Positions 7,998 to 17,225 of a DNA stretch of 64,000 nt are shown here, in pieces. The translations under genes and the position numbers were made by a program. The DNA is from Cuniculiplasma divulgatum (GTDB taxonomy: Archaea; Thermoplasmatota; Thermoplasmata; Thermoplasmatales; Thermoplasmataceae): NCBI GenBank assembly GCA_031200235.1, contig CP133595.1, forward strand, positions 620,001 through 684,000, given 5' to 3'. Under the pieces are notes generated by a model. The model was not told the DNA's origin. It searched no databases and saw nothing but the letters and a program-made list of their open reading frames with translations. Every line of letters begins with the position of its first letter. The stretch's first letter is position 1.

Positions 7998-8855
7998 GTG
8001 CAGTTATTGCAACAGAATGGCAGCGAAGTGGACCGGTTCCGCTCCATAATGATCGGGGAAAGGAAGAGTCCTTACACAGTAAAGGAATATACATTTCTAG
8101 CCACCATCTTCATTGACTTTATTGGCAAAAACCTCTCCCAGTGCACTGCTGTGGATGTTGAAAACTTCAAGAATTACCTTGCCACCAGCAAAAAATACTC
8201 AAAAAGCAGCCAGTATCTGGCAATCAAGGCAATTAAGCACTTTTTCAAGGTCATGGACGTGCCCCAACCAAGGAATCTCACGTCGCCAAAGAGATCAAAG
8301 AAAGTCCCCAACTACCTCACTGAAAGGGAAATGGGGTTGATGCTGAATGATGAAAACCAGGAGCTGAAAACAAGGCTCATTGTATCAATCCTTGCAAATA
8401 CCGGCATCAGGGTGGGAGAACTATGCCACCTGAACACTGAGGATGTGGACCTTGAGGAAGGCATCCTGCACGTAAAGTCCGGAAAGGGGGATAGGGACAG
8501 GATAGTGCTGCTTCCCGATACAACCGTTTCCCTCATAAGGGAATATCTGAAGTCCAGGAATATCCTTGATGTCGATACGCCATCGCTTCTGGTCAGCCGC
8601 AGGGGAAACAGGTTTGACACTTCGACAATTGAACGAATCATAAGAAATGCAGCCAGAGGTGCAGGAATTCAGAAGAAGGTCACGCCACACGTCCTGAGGC
8701 ACACCTTTGCCACTGCCATACTCAGGAATGGCGGCGATATAAGATTCATACAGCAGCTTCTGGGGCACGCCAGCCTCAACACCACTGAGATATATACTCA
8801 CATCGACGAGAGCGCTCTCAAGGAGATGTATGAAAAACATCGGCCAAGGTATTAG
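7998..8855 (+). CDS. xerA: Tyrosine recombinase XerA
   Basis: This 285-residue site-specific recombinase has an N-terminal SAM-like core-binding domain (about 15-90) and a catalytic domain (105-285). All catalytic residues are visible: Arg138 (TGIRVGEL), Lys163 (GKGDRDR), His231 and Arg234 (HVLRH), His257 (LLGHAS) and the nucleophile Tyr266 (TEIYTHI). XerA resolves chromosome dimers at an archaeal dif site. The length is that of the stand-alone housekeeping enzyme, with no sign of a mobile element. The start is uncertain: GTG at 7998 gives the longest frame, while the TATA box at about 7980 would also suit a start at GTG 8028. It ends 4 bases inside the convergent prenyltransferase gene. Confidence 0.92.
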   Translation: MQLLQQNGSEVDRFRSIMIGERKSPYTVKEYTFLATIFIDFIGKNLSQCTAVDVENFKNYLATSKKYSKSSQYLAIKAIKHFFKVMDVPQPRNLTSPKRSKKVPNYLTEREMGLMLNDENQELKTRLIVSILANTGIRVGELCHLNTEDVDLEEGILHVKSGKGDRDRIVLLPDTTVSLIREYLKSRNILDVDTPSLLVSRRGNRFDTSTIERIIRNAARGAGIQKKVTPHVLRHTFATAILRNGGDIRFIQQLLGHASLNTTEIYTHIDESALKEMYEKHRPRY

Positions 8856-9910
8856 CTTGTCCGATCAATTATATAGTGTGCAAACCAGGCCAGAAAATCC
8901 TTGATTTCTGTGTTGCCCTGCACCTGTGCCAGGTATTCCTTGCTCTTCTCTATGAGTTTAGTCATGAGGTTTCTTGAATATTCATAGGAGCCTGAATCCA
9001 TGACAATTTTTCTCAACCTGTCGAAATCCTCATCTGAAACGTTTCCGGAACCTATGCATTTCCTTATAAAATCAGCATCCTCACTTCCGGAACGCTCCAT
9101 GGCCTTGATTATCAGCAGTGTCTTCTTTCCCTCGTTCACGTCGCTCTTGATTGATTTGCCGGTTTTCTTTTCATCGCCGAAGAGACCCAGTATATCGTCA
9201 TGAAGCTGGAAGGCTGTTCCCAGAAGGGTGCCGTAGTAGCTTAGGGGAAGTATGTTCTGGGCCGTTCCGCTCAAAAGCGCGCCCATCCTGAGGGGGCCCT
9301 CGATGGTATATTTGGCTGTTTTCAGCATGTGGAGCCGTAGAAGGTCCTTCTGTGAAAAATCCGGGTTGTATGATGAGCTGATGTCTATGAGCTGCCCATA
9401 TCCGGTCATCTCTATTATTCTGGAGAGTTCCATGTTGGCCGCCATTGTTTCGTTGGGAGGGAGGCCGCATCCCAGCAGAGCCTGATGTGCGTACGAATCT
9501 GCTAGATCACCAGCAACGATTGCTATGTTCTCCGATATGCGCCTGGGATCGCTGACAACACCCGTGACCTGTGCTCTTGCTGCAGCATGCAGGCTTGGTT
9601 TGCCCCGCCTTGTTTCGCTCTGATCCATTATGTCGTCATGAATCAGGAGGTATGTCTGTGTGAGCTCAATGGAAATAGCAGCCCTGTATACCCTCTCATC
9701 GTGGGGGGCAAAGAGGTCATGACCCAGAACCACAAGTATTGGCCTGATCCTCTTTCCTCCGTTCATTGTGAAATCCCTGATCATTGACGTGACCGTGACA
9801 CATACAGGATCGCTCTTCATTCCACCCATTGAGTCAAAATACGCTTTCAACTCTGTATCAACGCGATCTCTCATTCTCCTGAATTCCGTATCGTAATCCG
9901 ATGTATTCAT
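8852..9910 (-). CDS. Polyprenyl diphosphate synthase (farnesyl/geranylgeranyl type)
   Basis: The protein has 352 residues from the ATG at 9910; the open frame upstream lacks family similarity. Both aspartate-rich motifs are present: DDIMD in LLIHDDIMDQSE, and DDILG in QLHDDILGLFGDE. The KRIRP and RRGKPSLH segments that bind diphosphate are also visible. It condenses isopentenyl diphosphate with allylic diphosphates, supplying geranylgeranyl chains for archaeal ether lipids and quinones. Product length cannot be fixed by eye. It is divergent from rnhB across 62 bases holding the promoters of both. Confidence 0.92.
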   Translation of the reverse strand: MNTSDYDTEFRRMRDRVDTELKAYFDSMGGMKSDPVCVTVTSMIRDFTMNGGKRIRPILVVLGHDLFAPHDERVYRAAISIELTQTYLLIHDDIMDQSETRRGKPSLHAAARAQVTGVVSDPRRISENIAIVAGDLADSYAHQALLGCGLPPNETMAANMELSRIIEMTGYGQLIDISSSYNPDFSQKDLLRLHMLKTAKYTIEGPLRMGALLSGTAQNILPLSYYGTLLGTAFQLHDDILGLFGDEKKTGKSIKSDVNEGKKTLLIIKAMERSGSEDADFIRKCIGSGNVSDEDFDRLRKIVMDSGSYEYSRNLMTKLIEKSKEYLAQVQGNTEIKDFLAWFAHYIIDRTS

Positions 9911-9972
9911 CTCAATGGACTGTGATGTTATGTTTACATAAAATTTAACGCTTTGTCGGGTTATGTCCCTCA

Positions 9973-10629
9973 ATGGAGAAACCCGGGAGAAGCGAACACT
10001 GTGAATGTGGTCTGGACGAGGCTGGCAGAGGGCCGGTTATCGGGCCAATGGTTGTGGCTATGCTCTGTGCAACAAACACTGCAATGAAGGAGATTGGAGC
10101 CAGGGATTCCAAAACACTGTCACCGGCATCCAGGGAGAGTATATTCCAGCGCATAAGGGAATCCGCATCCCAGTATTCTTTCAAAATAATAGGGGCGCAG
10201 GAGATAAACAGGAAGATGGAAACCATGACCCTTAACCAGATCGAGGAGGAGGCATATGTCACCCTTATTGCGCAATCGGGTTGCGCCGGCACATATTATG
10301 TGGATTCCTTCGACGTGAATGAGGACCGGCTGACGGCTAGGCTTTCCTCCCTGACAGGCAAAAATGTAATATGCAGACACAAGGCGGATGCGCTATTCCC
10401 CGTGGTGTCCGCTGCATCCATAGTAGCCAAGGTCGTGCGGGATTCCGAAATAGAGAAGCTGAAACTGACTTATGGCGACTTTGGATCTGGGTATCCCTCG
10501 GATCCCAGGACCGTAGCGTTCCTTGAACGAAGCATCTCCAGCAATGATGATTTAACGGACATAGTACGTGTGCACTGGGAAACTTACAGGAGGCTTATCT
10601 CCCGCCACTGGACCGGAAGGCTGTTCTGA
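9973..10629 (+). CDS. rnhB: Ribonuclease HII
   Basis: This 218-residue protein carries the type 2 RNase H active site: Asp15 and Glu16 in GLDEAGRG, Asp111 in YYVDSFD and Asp139 in RHKADA. It cuts RNA in RNA-DNA hybrids, removing primers and misincorporated ribonucleotides. The length matches archaeal RNase HII, which lacks long extensions. It starts at an ATG 62 bases from the divergent prenyltransferase start. The TPR-protein gene follows 60 bases after its stop in the same direction. Confidence 0.94.
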   Translation: MEKPGRSEHCECGLDEAGRGPVIGPMVVAMLCATNTAMKEIGARDSKTLSPASRESIFQRIRESASQYSFKIIGAQEINRKMETMTLNQIEEEAYVTLIAQSGCAGTYYVDSFDVNEDRLTARLSSLTGKNVICRHKADALFPVVSAASIVAKVVRDSEIEKLKLTYGDFGSGYPSDPRTVAFLERSISSNDDLTDIVRVHWETYRRLISRHWTGRLF

Positions 10630-10689
10630 GGCGGTTTGTAGGTTTTGGAATCGGTCAACATTAATATATCCAAACCTTCTGGGGGAACT

Positions 10690-11388
10690 GTGTCAGATAT
10701 TTTGAAACCATCCGGTAAATCGGAGCAGGCAGATGACTATAACGAGAGGGGCATTTCATACTTCAACCTGAAAAGGTACCCTGATGCCATAAAGGAGTTC
10801 ACAAAGGCCATAAAACTCATAGAGAATGAGCCGGATTTCTACTTCAACCGCGGATTGGCCTATTATTCAATGAAGATGCTGGACCAGGCAATTAAGGACT
10901 ACAGGAAAAGCATAGAGCTGGATCCAGATCATTCCGACTACTACAACGCCATAGGTGCAGCCTATGAAGACTCAGGGCAGCTGGAGAAGGCACTTGAATC
11001 ATTCAACAAGGCAATATCAATAGAAGGTGACATTCCTGACTACTATTACAACAGGGGAAATGCGTACTGGAAACTGAAGAAGCCTGAGGAGGCCCTGAAT
11101 GATTTCAACAGGGCAGTACAGCTGAACACAACAGACCAGATATTCATTTACCGCAGGCATGAGATCCTCATGTCAATGGGAAGGTACAGGGATGCCATAG
11201 CCGATCTGGACGCTGCCATAAAGATAGTTCCTGACAATTATCAATACTATCTGGCCAAGTCTGAAGCATATGAGAAAATGGGAGATTTCCAGTCTGCCAT
11301 GAAATGCATTGAAGATGCGGAGAAGCTTCTGCCCGATCCTTCCCTGCTCAACGACAGGAAAAAAGAAATATCCAGCAAGATGAATTGA
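10690..11388 (+). CDS. TPR-repeat protein
   Basis: From the GTG at 10690 the protein has 232 residues, made almost wholly of about five or six 34-residue tetratricopeptide repeats. The repeats show the usual Y-x-x-x-G/A-x-x-x and A-x-x-x-F/Y spacing, for example YFNRGLAYYSMKMLDQAIKD and YNAIGAAYEDSGQLEKALES. Such superhelices bind peptides; no catalytic domain is present. A TTG at 10645 would add 15 residues, but the TATA box TTAATATATCC (about 10660-10671) lies 26 bases before the GTG, which favours a leaderless start there. The XPD helicase gene follows 12 bases later and is probably co-transcribed. Confidence 0.82.
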   Translation: MSDILKPSGKSEQADDYNERGISYFNLKRYPDAIKEFTKAIKLIENEPDFYFNRGLAYYSMKMLDQAIKDYRKSIELDPDHSDYYNAIGAAYEDSGQLEKALESFNKAISIEGDIPDYYYNRGNAYWKLKKPEEALNDFNRAVQLNTTDQIFIYRRHEILMSMGRYRDAIADLDAAIKIVPDNYQYYLAKSEAYEKMGDFQSAMKCIEDAEKLLPDPSLLNDRKKEISSKMN

Positions 11389-11400
11389 TTCAGTAGTGAT

Positions 11401-13266
11401 GTGTTGAAAGCTGCCTATGAACTCCGGGATTACCAGAAGAGCCTTGTTGAGTTCATTGTTGACTCACTGAAGACAAGGGGTGGCGCTGCCATTGAGGCAC
11501 CCACAGGATCAGGCAAAACCCTTACAGGACTGGTTGCTGCCATAACATATGCCAGGGATTCTGGAAAGAAGATACTTTACCTCACAAGAACAAACTCGCA
11601 GCAGGAACAGGTCATAAAGGAGCTCAGGATACTTGCCCCGGAGTCCGGCCTCAAGGCAGTGCCAATTCAGGGAAGGCATAACCTCTGCCCGCTCTACCAG
11701 GAGATCGAGCAGGGAGACAGCTTCTCGTCGGATTCACTCTCCAGGTTCTGCAACGGCAGAAAGAAGAAGGTGCGTGAAGGGGACCAGAATGCGTGCCGTT
11801 TCTTCAATTCACGGGTGAACTCGAAGGAAAACATGGATAAGATATTCTCGGAAATTCCCACAGCCGAGGAATTTCTGATGTACGGGCTGGAATCAGAGAT
11901 CTGCCCCTATGAATCCCTGAAACTGGCTGCCTCAAAGGCAGACATAGCAATAGCACCATATGCCTTCTTCCTGAATCCGGATGTCGCCGAGCGCTTCTTA
12001 TCAAGATGGGGTGTAGCAAGGGAGGATCTTGTCATAGTTCTTGATGAGGCGCACAATCTTCCTGATCTTGCCAGGGAGGTCTCCTCCTTCACCATATCCA
12101 TCAACAGCATCAATCTTGCCGAAAAAGAAGCTCTGGAATTCGGGGATGCAGAACTTCAGGAGAGGTTCAGGGCCACCGACTTCTGTGAAACGCTTCGAAA
12201 CGGCATCCTGGACCTGTCCAGGGATATGCTGAAGGGACAGGATGAGGTTCGCATACGATTTGCAGATCTGGTTGAATATTCATCCATAGGTGCGAGCATA
12301 AAGATGGATCAGTTCTGGTCATATGCTGCACTGTTCCATATCTTCGGCGACAACATCACCACGCGCAAGGAAGACATGGGGAGAATCCCAAGATCCCATG
12401 TACTGAGCCTGGCGTCCAGGGTGCTGTCATGGAAAGCAAGCGAGGAGGAGGGCTACGTGGCTATCCTGAACTCCGAAAACAATGGCACAGTGGAAGCTTT
12501 CTGCCTTGAACCCACCGGAATCCTCCAGAGTCTCAGGATGTCACGGACAATTCACATGTCAGGGACTCTTGAACCATTCCAGATATACAAGAACATAACT
12601 GGATTCACAGAAATTGCCACCAGGAAAGTTTCCTCCATATTTCCTGAAGAAAACAAGCTTGTCCTTTATTATGACGGAATCTCAACCAAATATGATTCCT
12701 TTGACGACAGGGAAGCACTGAACATGCGCAACCAGATACAGGATATCGTGCGGTCCACAGGAAAAAAGGCACTGATTTTCTTCACATCCTACAACATCAT
12801 GAACAGGATAATCGACATCGGCTTTGACATTGAATATCTGGCTGAGACAAAGGCCAAGAGCCAGGGCGATCTCATGTCCATGCTGAACAGGTTCAGGAAA
12901 GAGAATCTTCCCATGCTCGCAGTAATGGGAGGACGCCTGTCGGAAGGCATAAATTTTCCGGGCAATGAACTGCAGGTGGTTGTTCTGGCCGGGATTCCTT
13001 ATCCCAGACCGGGTGCAAGGCAGAAGGCACTTTATTCCTATTATCAGTCCGTATACGGGAAAGGGTGGGAATACGCCGTGACATTCCCTGTTGTTATAAA
13101 GATGAGGCAGGCCATCGGAAGGCTCATCAGGAGCGAAAGCGACACTGGTGTTGCAGTTATACTGGACCAGCGGGCAACATATTTCAAGAAGTACATTCCT
13201 GAAATGAGGCTTTCCAGGAATCCTGCGGCAGACGCTTCTCAATTCTTCATCAACAAATCGCACTGA
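11401..13266 (+). CDS. xpd: XPD/Rad3-family 5'-3' DNA helicase with iron-sulfur cluster
   Basis: This 621-residue superfamily 2 helicase has Walker A APTGSGKT at residues 33-40 and DEAH at 215-218. The four iron-sulfur cysteines are Cys96, Cys117, Cys132 and Cys168. The C-terminal motor domain includes GGRLSEGINFPG and the motif VI segment MRQAIGRLIRS. The length equals that of Thermoplasma XPD. The enzyme unwinds DNA in repair; archaea lack a TFIIH complex, so it probably acts alone. The start is a GTG at 11401, 12 bases after the TPR gene stop, suggesting an operon. The cluster would be supplied by the suf operon at the other end of the window. Confidence 0.95.
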   Translation: MLKAAYELRDYQKSLVEFIVDSLKTRGGAAIEAPTGSGKTLTGLVAAITYARDSGKKILYLTRTNSQQEQVIKELRILAPESGLKAVPIQGRHNLCPLYQEIEQGDSFSSDSLSRFCNGRKKKVREGDQNACRFFNSRVNSKENMDKIFSEIPTAEEFLMYGLESEICPYESLKLAASKADIAIAPYAFFLNPDVAERFLSRWGVAREDLVIVLDEAHNLPDLAREVSSFTISINSINLAEKEALEFGDAELQERFRATDFCETLRNGILDLSRDMLKGQDEVRIRFADLVEYSSIGASIKMDQFWSYAALFHIFGDNITTRKEDMGRIPRSHVLSLASRVLSWKASEEEGYVAILNSENNGTVEAFCLEPTGILQSLRMSRTIHMSGTLEPFQIYKNITGFTEIATRKVSSIFPEENKLVLYYDGISTKYDSFDDREALNMRNQIQDIVRSTGKKALIFFTSYNIMNRIIDIGFDIEYLAETKAKSQGDLMSMLNRFRKENLPMLAVMGGRLSEGINFPGNELQVVVLAGIPYPRPGARQKALYSYYQSVYGKGWEYAVTFPVVIKMRQAIGRLIRSESDTGVAVILDQRATYFKKYIPEMRLSRNPAADASQFFINKSH

Positions 13267-13434
13267 GACTATTTCATGTTAAGCCAAGAATTGCAGATCA
13301 GCGTACATCAGTTAAACCTATACACGCTCCTTCGCCCATATTGCTGCTGACTGTGTTTATATTCAATATTAAAGGTTAATTGAACAAGGAAATTCTACCC
13401 CATATATTTTGTATTTCTTAATTATTCAGAAGTG

Positions 13435-15255
13435 ATGGCGCGGTTTAACATTATACATAGAGTCTGGAATGCCGTTGTATCAATGGTTAACCGCGGGTCC
13501 GTTGGAAAATGGGTGTTTATAGGTACACTCATCGGGATCATTGCCGGCCTGGGAAGCATTGCGCTTTATGAGAGTATAAAGCTAGTAACACATTACATGC
13601 TCTTTGGCATCACCGGATTTAATCCGCCTTCTACTGGGTCTTCTGGCGGTTTGCCTGACTACACAATTGGTAAATTCAGGGCATTTTTGATACCGGTTTC
13701 CACTGTTCTTGGAGGGCTCATATCAGGTTTCATAGTCTACAGGTTTGCCCCAGAGGCGGAAGGACATGGAACCGACGCTGCCATAAGTGCATTCCATAAT
13801 AATAACGGAAAGATACGCAGGCGGATCCCGCTTGTGAAGCTTGTTGCATCAGCAGTAACTATTGGCTCAGGCGGGAGTGCAGGCAGGGAAGGGCCAACTG
13901 CCCAGATAGCTGCCGGATTTGGCTCCTTCGTTGCTGATGCGTTCAAGATGAGCGACCATGACAGAAGAATAGCCATGGCTGCCGGCATAGGTGCGGGAAT
14001 CGGCAGCATATTCATGGCTCCACTTGGGGGCGCACTTCTCAGCACAGAAATACTGTATCGCCAGGATTTCGAGGTTGAGGCACTGATCCCTTCCATTGTA
14101 GCATCAATAGTCGGCTACTCAATATTTGGCTACTTATTTGATTACAAGCCACTGTTCACTATCCCTGATTCCTCGGTTCTCCTGGGATTTTCCCATCCTG
14201 AATCCCTGATTGTTTACCTTGCCGTGGGCATAATAGCCGGGCTGGGCGGAATACTGTATGTTAAGGCTTTCTACGGCATACAGGGACTCTTCAGGAAGAT
14301 GGGGCGATTCCCGAAAATGCTCAGGCCCGCACTGGGTGCGCTGTTTGTTGGCATAATAGCCATCTGGTTTCCTCAGATACTTGGCCTTGGGTATGGCTGG
14401 GTTCAGCAGATTTTCTTCCAGAACCTGGAATTGCTTCCACTCTGGATACTCCTGCTTCTCTTCTTCCTCAAGATACTGGCCACTTCTCTGACCATTGGAT
14501 CCGGAGGCTCGGGAGGAGTCTTTGCACCCGGGATTGTTACGGGAGCATTCCTTGGTGCAGCCATTGGCATTGTTGTACATCCGTTCTTTCCATTTCTCAA
14601 CGTGGTGGAGATCACCATAGTGGCCATGATCTCATTTTTTGGAGGCATAGCGAAAGCACCCATATCAATACTGATCATGGGTACGGAGATGACCGGAGGA
14701 TTTGCGCTGTTCCTCCCGCTGATGCTGGCCACCACTGTCTCGTACTTTGTATCGGGTCCAAAGTACTCCATTTACAGTGCTCAGGTCAAGGACAGATCAG
14801 CTTCTCCAGCACATGCCCTTGAATATGAAAAACCCGTCATGGATGAAGTGCTTGTCGAGGATGCAATGCAGAGAAACTACCCATGGGTTTCTCCGGATGA
14901 TGATCTCAGCGTGGCATTGAATCTTTTAAGAACAACGAAAACCAAGATGGTTGTGGTTGAACTTGCCAGAAATCTTCAGGGTACGATTTCGCTGGAGAAT
15001 ATAAACCCGGATTCAGATCTGAGATCAATCAAGGTGGAGGAGGTCATGAACAGGAATCCCCTAACTATTTCAAGCAAAGAGAACATCCATGTGGCACTGG
15101 ACACACTTATAAAGAGCACCACGGGAAAGCTGGTCGTTGTTTCCCCTTCTGACGGGAAGACAGTCCTTGGAACCATCGGGCTTTCTGAAATTGCAGACGC
15201 ATACAACAGACAGGTAAGGAAAATTAAGAACATGCAGATTCGGGGTAACAGCTGA
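13435..15255 (+). CDS. ClC-family chloride channel/antiporter with C-terminal CBS pair
   Basis: The protein has 606 residues. About 450 form the ClC membrane domain with the signatures GSGGSAGREGP (including the gating glutamate of antiporters) and GSGGSGGVFAPG. Two CBS domains follow, in the last 130 residues, and could bind adenine nucleotides. The glutamate in REGP suggests proton-coupled Cl-/H+ exchange rather than a passive channel, which would suit acid resistance; this is inference. A GTG at 13432 precedes the ATG at 13435. A TATA box CATATATTTT (13401-13410) lies about 28 bases upstream, so the transcript is leaderless. Confidence 0.93.
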   Translation: MARFNIIHRVWNAVVSMVNRGSVGKWVFIGTLIGIIAGLGSIALYESIKLVTHYMLFGITGFNPPSTGSSGGLPDYTIGKFRAFLIPVSTVLGGLISGFIVYRFAPEAEGHGTDAAISAFHNNNGKIRRRIPLVKLVASAVTIGSGGSAGREGPTAQIAAGFGSFVADAFKMSDHDRRIAMAAGIGAGIGSIFMAPLGGALLSTEILYRQDFEVEALIPSIVASIVGYSIFGYLFDYKPLFTIPDSSVLLGFSHPESLIVYLAVGIIAGLGGILYVKAFYGIQGLFRKMGRFPKMLRPALGALFVGIIAIWFPQILGLGYGWVQQIFFQNLELLPLWILLLLFFLKILATSLTIGSGGSGGVFAPGIVTGAFLGAAIGIVVHPFFPFLNVVEITIVAMISFFGGIAKAPISILIMGTEMTGGFALFLPLMLATTVSYFVSGPKYSIYSAQVKDRSASPAHALEYEKPVMDEVLVEDAMQRNYPWVSPDDDLSVALNLLRTTKTKMVVVELARNLQGTISLENINPDSDLRSIKVEEVMNRNPLTISSKENIHVALDTLIKSTTGKLVVVSPSDGKTVLGTIGLSEIADAYNRQVRKIKNMQIRGNS

Positions 15256-15412
15256 TTCAGCCTTCTCCCCAGCCGGAAGCGCCATTCAATTTTTTCATAA
15301 TAATTGCCCGATTCGACGCAGGCTGCCGGCACTGCAACAGACATGATTTCGGGAAACGACATTCTCCCATACAGGAGAAAAGTAGAAATCCAATTAGCAC
15401 TGATCCATATAG

Positions 15413-15871
15413 ATGGCGATCACAAATGCCGATTATGGAACCATAAGGCAGTTCGACGGAAGAGATCTGGACAGGATTCTTGAGATTGCCTCAGCTTCTC
15501 TTTCCGAATATTACTCAGAGGCACTCATAATGGATCTTTATGATGAATGGCCCCAGGCTTTCCTTGTGTACACCATGGGGCGCGAGATACAGGGATTCAT
15601 AATCGGATCAAGATTTTCACCCACAGAAGCAAGGGTACTCATACTGGCGGTTGACCAGCAGTTCAGGAACATGGGCATAGGTGGAGCCCTCATGCAGTCC
15701 TTCCTTGCGTTGTGCAGCAGGAACAACTTCATGAGCGTAAAACTGGAAGTTAGAACGGATAATGATAATGCAATAAATTTTTACAGAAAATTGGGGTTTG
15801 TTGTGACATCAAGACTGAAGGCCTATTACAGCGATTCGTCTGATGCCTACACTATGTGGAAGATACTTTAG
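15413..15871 (+). CDS. GNAT-family N-acetyltransferase, RimI-like
   Basis: This 152-residue acetyltransferase has the acetyl-CoA-binding segment VDQQFRNMGIGGALMQ (R/Q-x-x-G-x-G/A pattern) near residue 85 and the ending NAINFYRKLGFVV, which is typical of RimI/ArdI-type protein N-terminal acetyltransferases. It may acetylate protein N-termini, as in other archaea, but the substrate cannot be read from the sequence. The stop overlaps the convergent SAM synthetase gene by four bases. Confidence 0.85.
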   Translation: MAITNADYGTIRQFDGRDLDRILEIASASLSEYYSEALIMDLYDEWPQAFLVYTMGREIQGFIIGSRFSPTEARVLILAVDQQFRNMGIGGALMQSFLALCSRNNFMSVKLEVRTDNDNAINFYRKLGFVVTSRLKAYYSDSSDAYTMWKIL

Positions 15872-17073
15872 AAAACCGAGACTTTTCCCTCAACAAAGAG
15901 GTTGGTCAGATTCCCTATGTTGGCAAGGCGATCGTCTGCCAGGTTCCTTATGTTGTTCTTTATCTTGGACTGGTCAGCGTTGTCCGCGTATATGACCTGG
16001 ATGCTTGCAACATGCGGATCGTCTATGCGTCTTCCGATCTGCGACACAATCCTGACATGAACCTCCTGGACATCCCCGGGGTGTTCCTTTACAATGTCCT
16101 GGGCAATCATGTTTGACAGCACATTATACAGTTTGCCCACATGCGTGACGGGGTTCTTGCCTGCTGCCGCTTCCATGCTCATTGGCCTGTATGGAGTTAT
16201 GAGACCGGAAACCCTGTTCCCCCTTCCAACAGAACCATCATCCCCGTTTTCCATTGACATGCCAGTCACTGTGAGGTAGTGCCCTGTGCCCTTTCCATTC
16301 TCATCGTCAGCTGTGTTAACAAATATCTTTACTGGTTCATTGGTGACCTTAGCTGCATTCTTGGCTATGAGTTCCTTCAGCTCGCTCTTGACGGAAAAGT
16401 ACTCGGGATCATCCTTTACGAACTTATCCACATAAGCTGCTGCAACGGTCAGGTTTATTGTTCCGCCCTGCCTGAATCCCATGACCTTTATGTCGTAGCC
16501 TATGGCTGGCAGCTTTGACTTCAGTGCCGGTCCGTTAAGGTATCTCTCCGTCTCGTACACAAGCCTCTCTGTATCAGTATATGGCGCAAAACCCACTCCA
16601 AATGATGTGTCGTTTGCCCTCAGCTTTGATGTATCATATATCTCAGTAAGGTCAACTGAACCGTGCCCAATCCTGCAGTCGATCATGACATCAGAATCCA
16701 GGTCAAGATGCTTGAAGTTTGAGTTCAGGAATTCCCTGGTCGCCTTTATTGCTATTGACTTGAATGGTATCCTGTCATTTCCGACCTTGGTTGTTGCCCT
16801 ACCGCTGAGAAGTATGTAAGTCGGTTCCAGGACCTTCCCGCCACCGAACTGGGGAGCAGACTGCCCTCCTACAACCTCAACCTGATCCGTATTGTGGTGC
16901 AGAATCTTGCCATATTCCTTGAGGTAATACCTGCTCAATGCCCTGCTTACGGACTCGGCAATCCCGTCAGAAACGCTGTCCGGATGCCCGATACCCTTCC
17001 TTTCAACAATCTCGACTTCTCTCTTTGCTGTTGGTGTCTGTATGATGCCTTCGACTGCAATGTTTCTTTCCAT
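15868..17073 (-). CDS. mat: S-adenosylmethionine synthetase, archaeal type
   Basis: This 401-residue protein belongs to the archaeal MAT family, which differs strongly from bacterial MetK. Landmarks are the N-terminal [30 protein letters not shown] and [11 protein letters not shown]. It makes S-adenosylmethionine from methionine and ATP, here feeding the radical SAM protein and the methyltransferase among others. A TATA box GTTTATAAATC (17098-17107 on the minus strand) lies 26 bases before the ATG at 17073, so the mRNA is leaderless. Repeats in the divergent interval to purH may regulate one or both genes. Confidence 0.95.
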   Translation of the reverse strand: MERNIAVEGIIQTPTAKREVEIVERKGIGHPDSVSDGIAESVSRALSRYYLKEYGKILHHNTDQVEVVGGQSAPQFGGGKVLEPTYILLSGRATTKVGNDRIPFKSIAIKATREFLNSNFKHLDLDSDVMIDCRIGHGSVDLTEIYDTSKLRANDTSFGVGFAPYTDTERLVYETERYLNGPALKSKLPAIGYDIKVMGFRQGGTINLTVAAAYVDKFVKDDPEYFSVKSELKELIAKNAAKVTNEPVKIFVNTADDENGKGTGHYLTVTGMSMENGDDGSVGRGNRVSGLITPYRPMSMEAAAGKNPVTHVGKLYNVLSNMIAQDIVKEHPGDVQEVHVRIVSQIGRRIDDPHVASIQVIYADNADQSKIKNNIRNLADDRLANIGNLTNLFVEGKVSVF

Positions 17074-17136
17074 TATTTTGCCTCTTTTTTCAGGGGATTT
17101 ATAAACTGAAATAAAGGTTTTGTATTTCTGGCTGCC

Positions 17137-17176
17137 AAATTACCACGCCAAAAGTAAAATTACCACTGGTAATTTT
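17137..17176. promoter_or_regulatory. Candidate operator: palindrome plus direct repeat between mat and purH
   Basis: A perfect inverted repeat with ten-base arms (AAAATTACCA at 17156-17165 and TGGTAATTTT at 17167-17176) surrounds a single C at 17166. A second copy of its left half, AAATTACCAC, lies at 17137-17146, exactly 20 bases before the same sequence at 17157-17166. That spacing is two helical turns, so bound proteins would face the same side. The palindrome is about 15-20 bases upstream of the weak purH TATA region. The direct copy is about 30 bases upstream of the mat TATA box. The regulator is unknown. Confidence 0.6.
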
Positions 17177-17225
17177 TGCGGCCACTGTAAAATGAATTAA
17201 GGAAGTTGTTCATTACTCCTGCATC

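Noticed and set aside
7998-8855. xerA as integrase of a mobile element
   Set aside because: Size, position among housekeeping genes and lack of flanking repeats or tRNA fit the chromosomal XerA.
12682-13263. 193-codon frame antisense to the XPD helicase
   Set aside because: It lies wholly within a well-supported gene and has cysteine/histidine-rich shadow composition.
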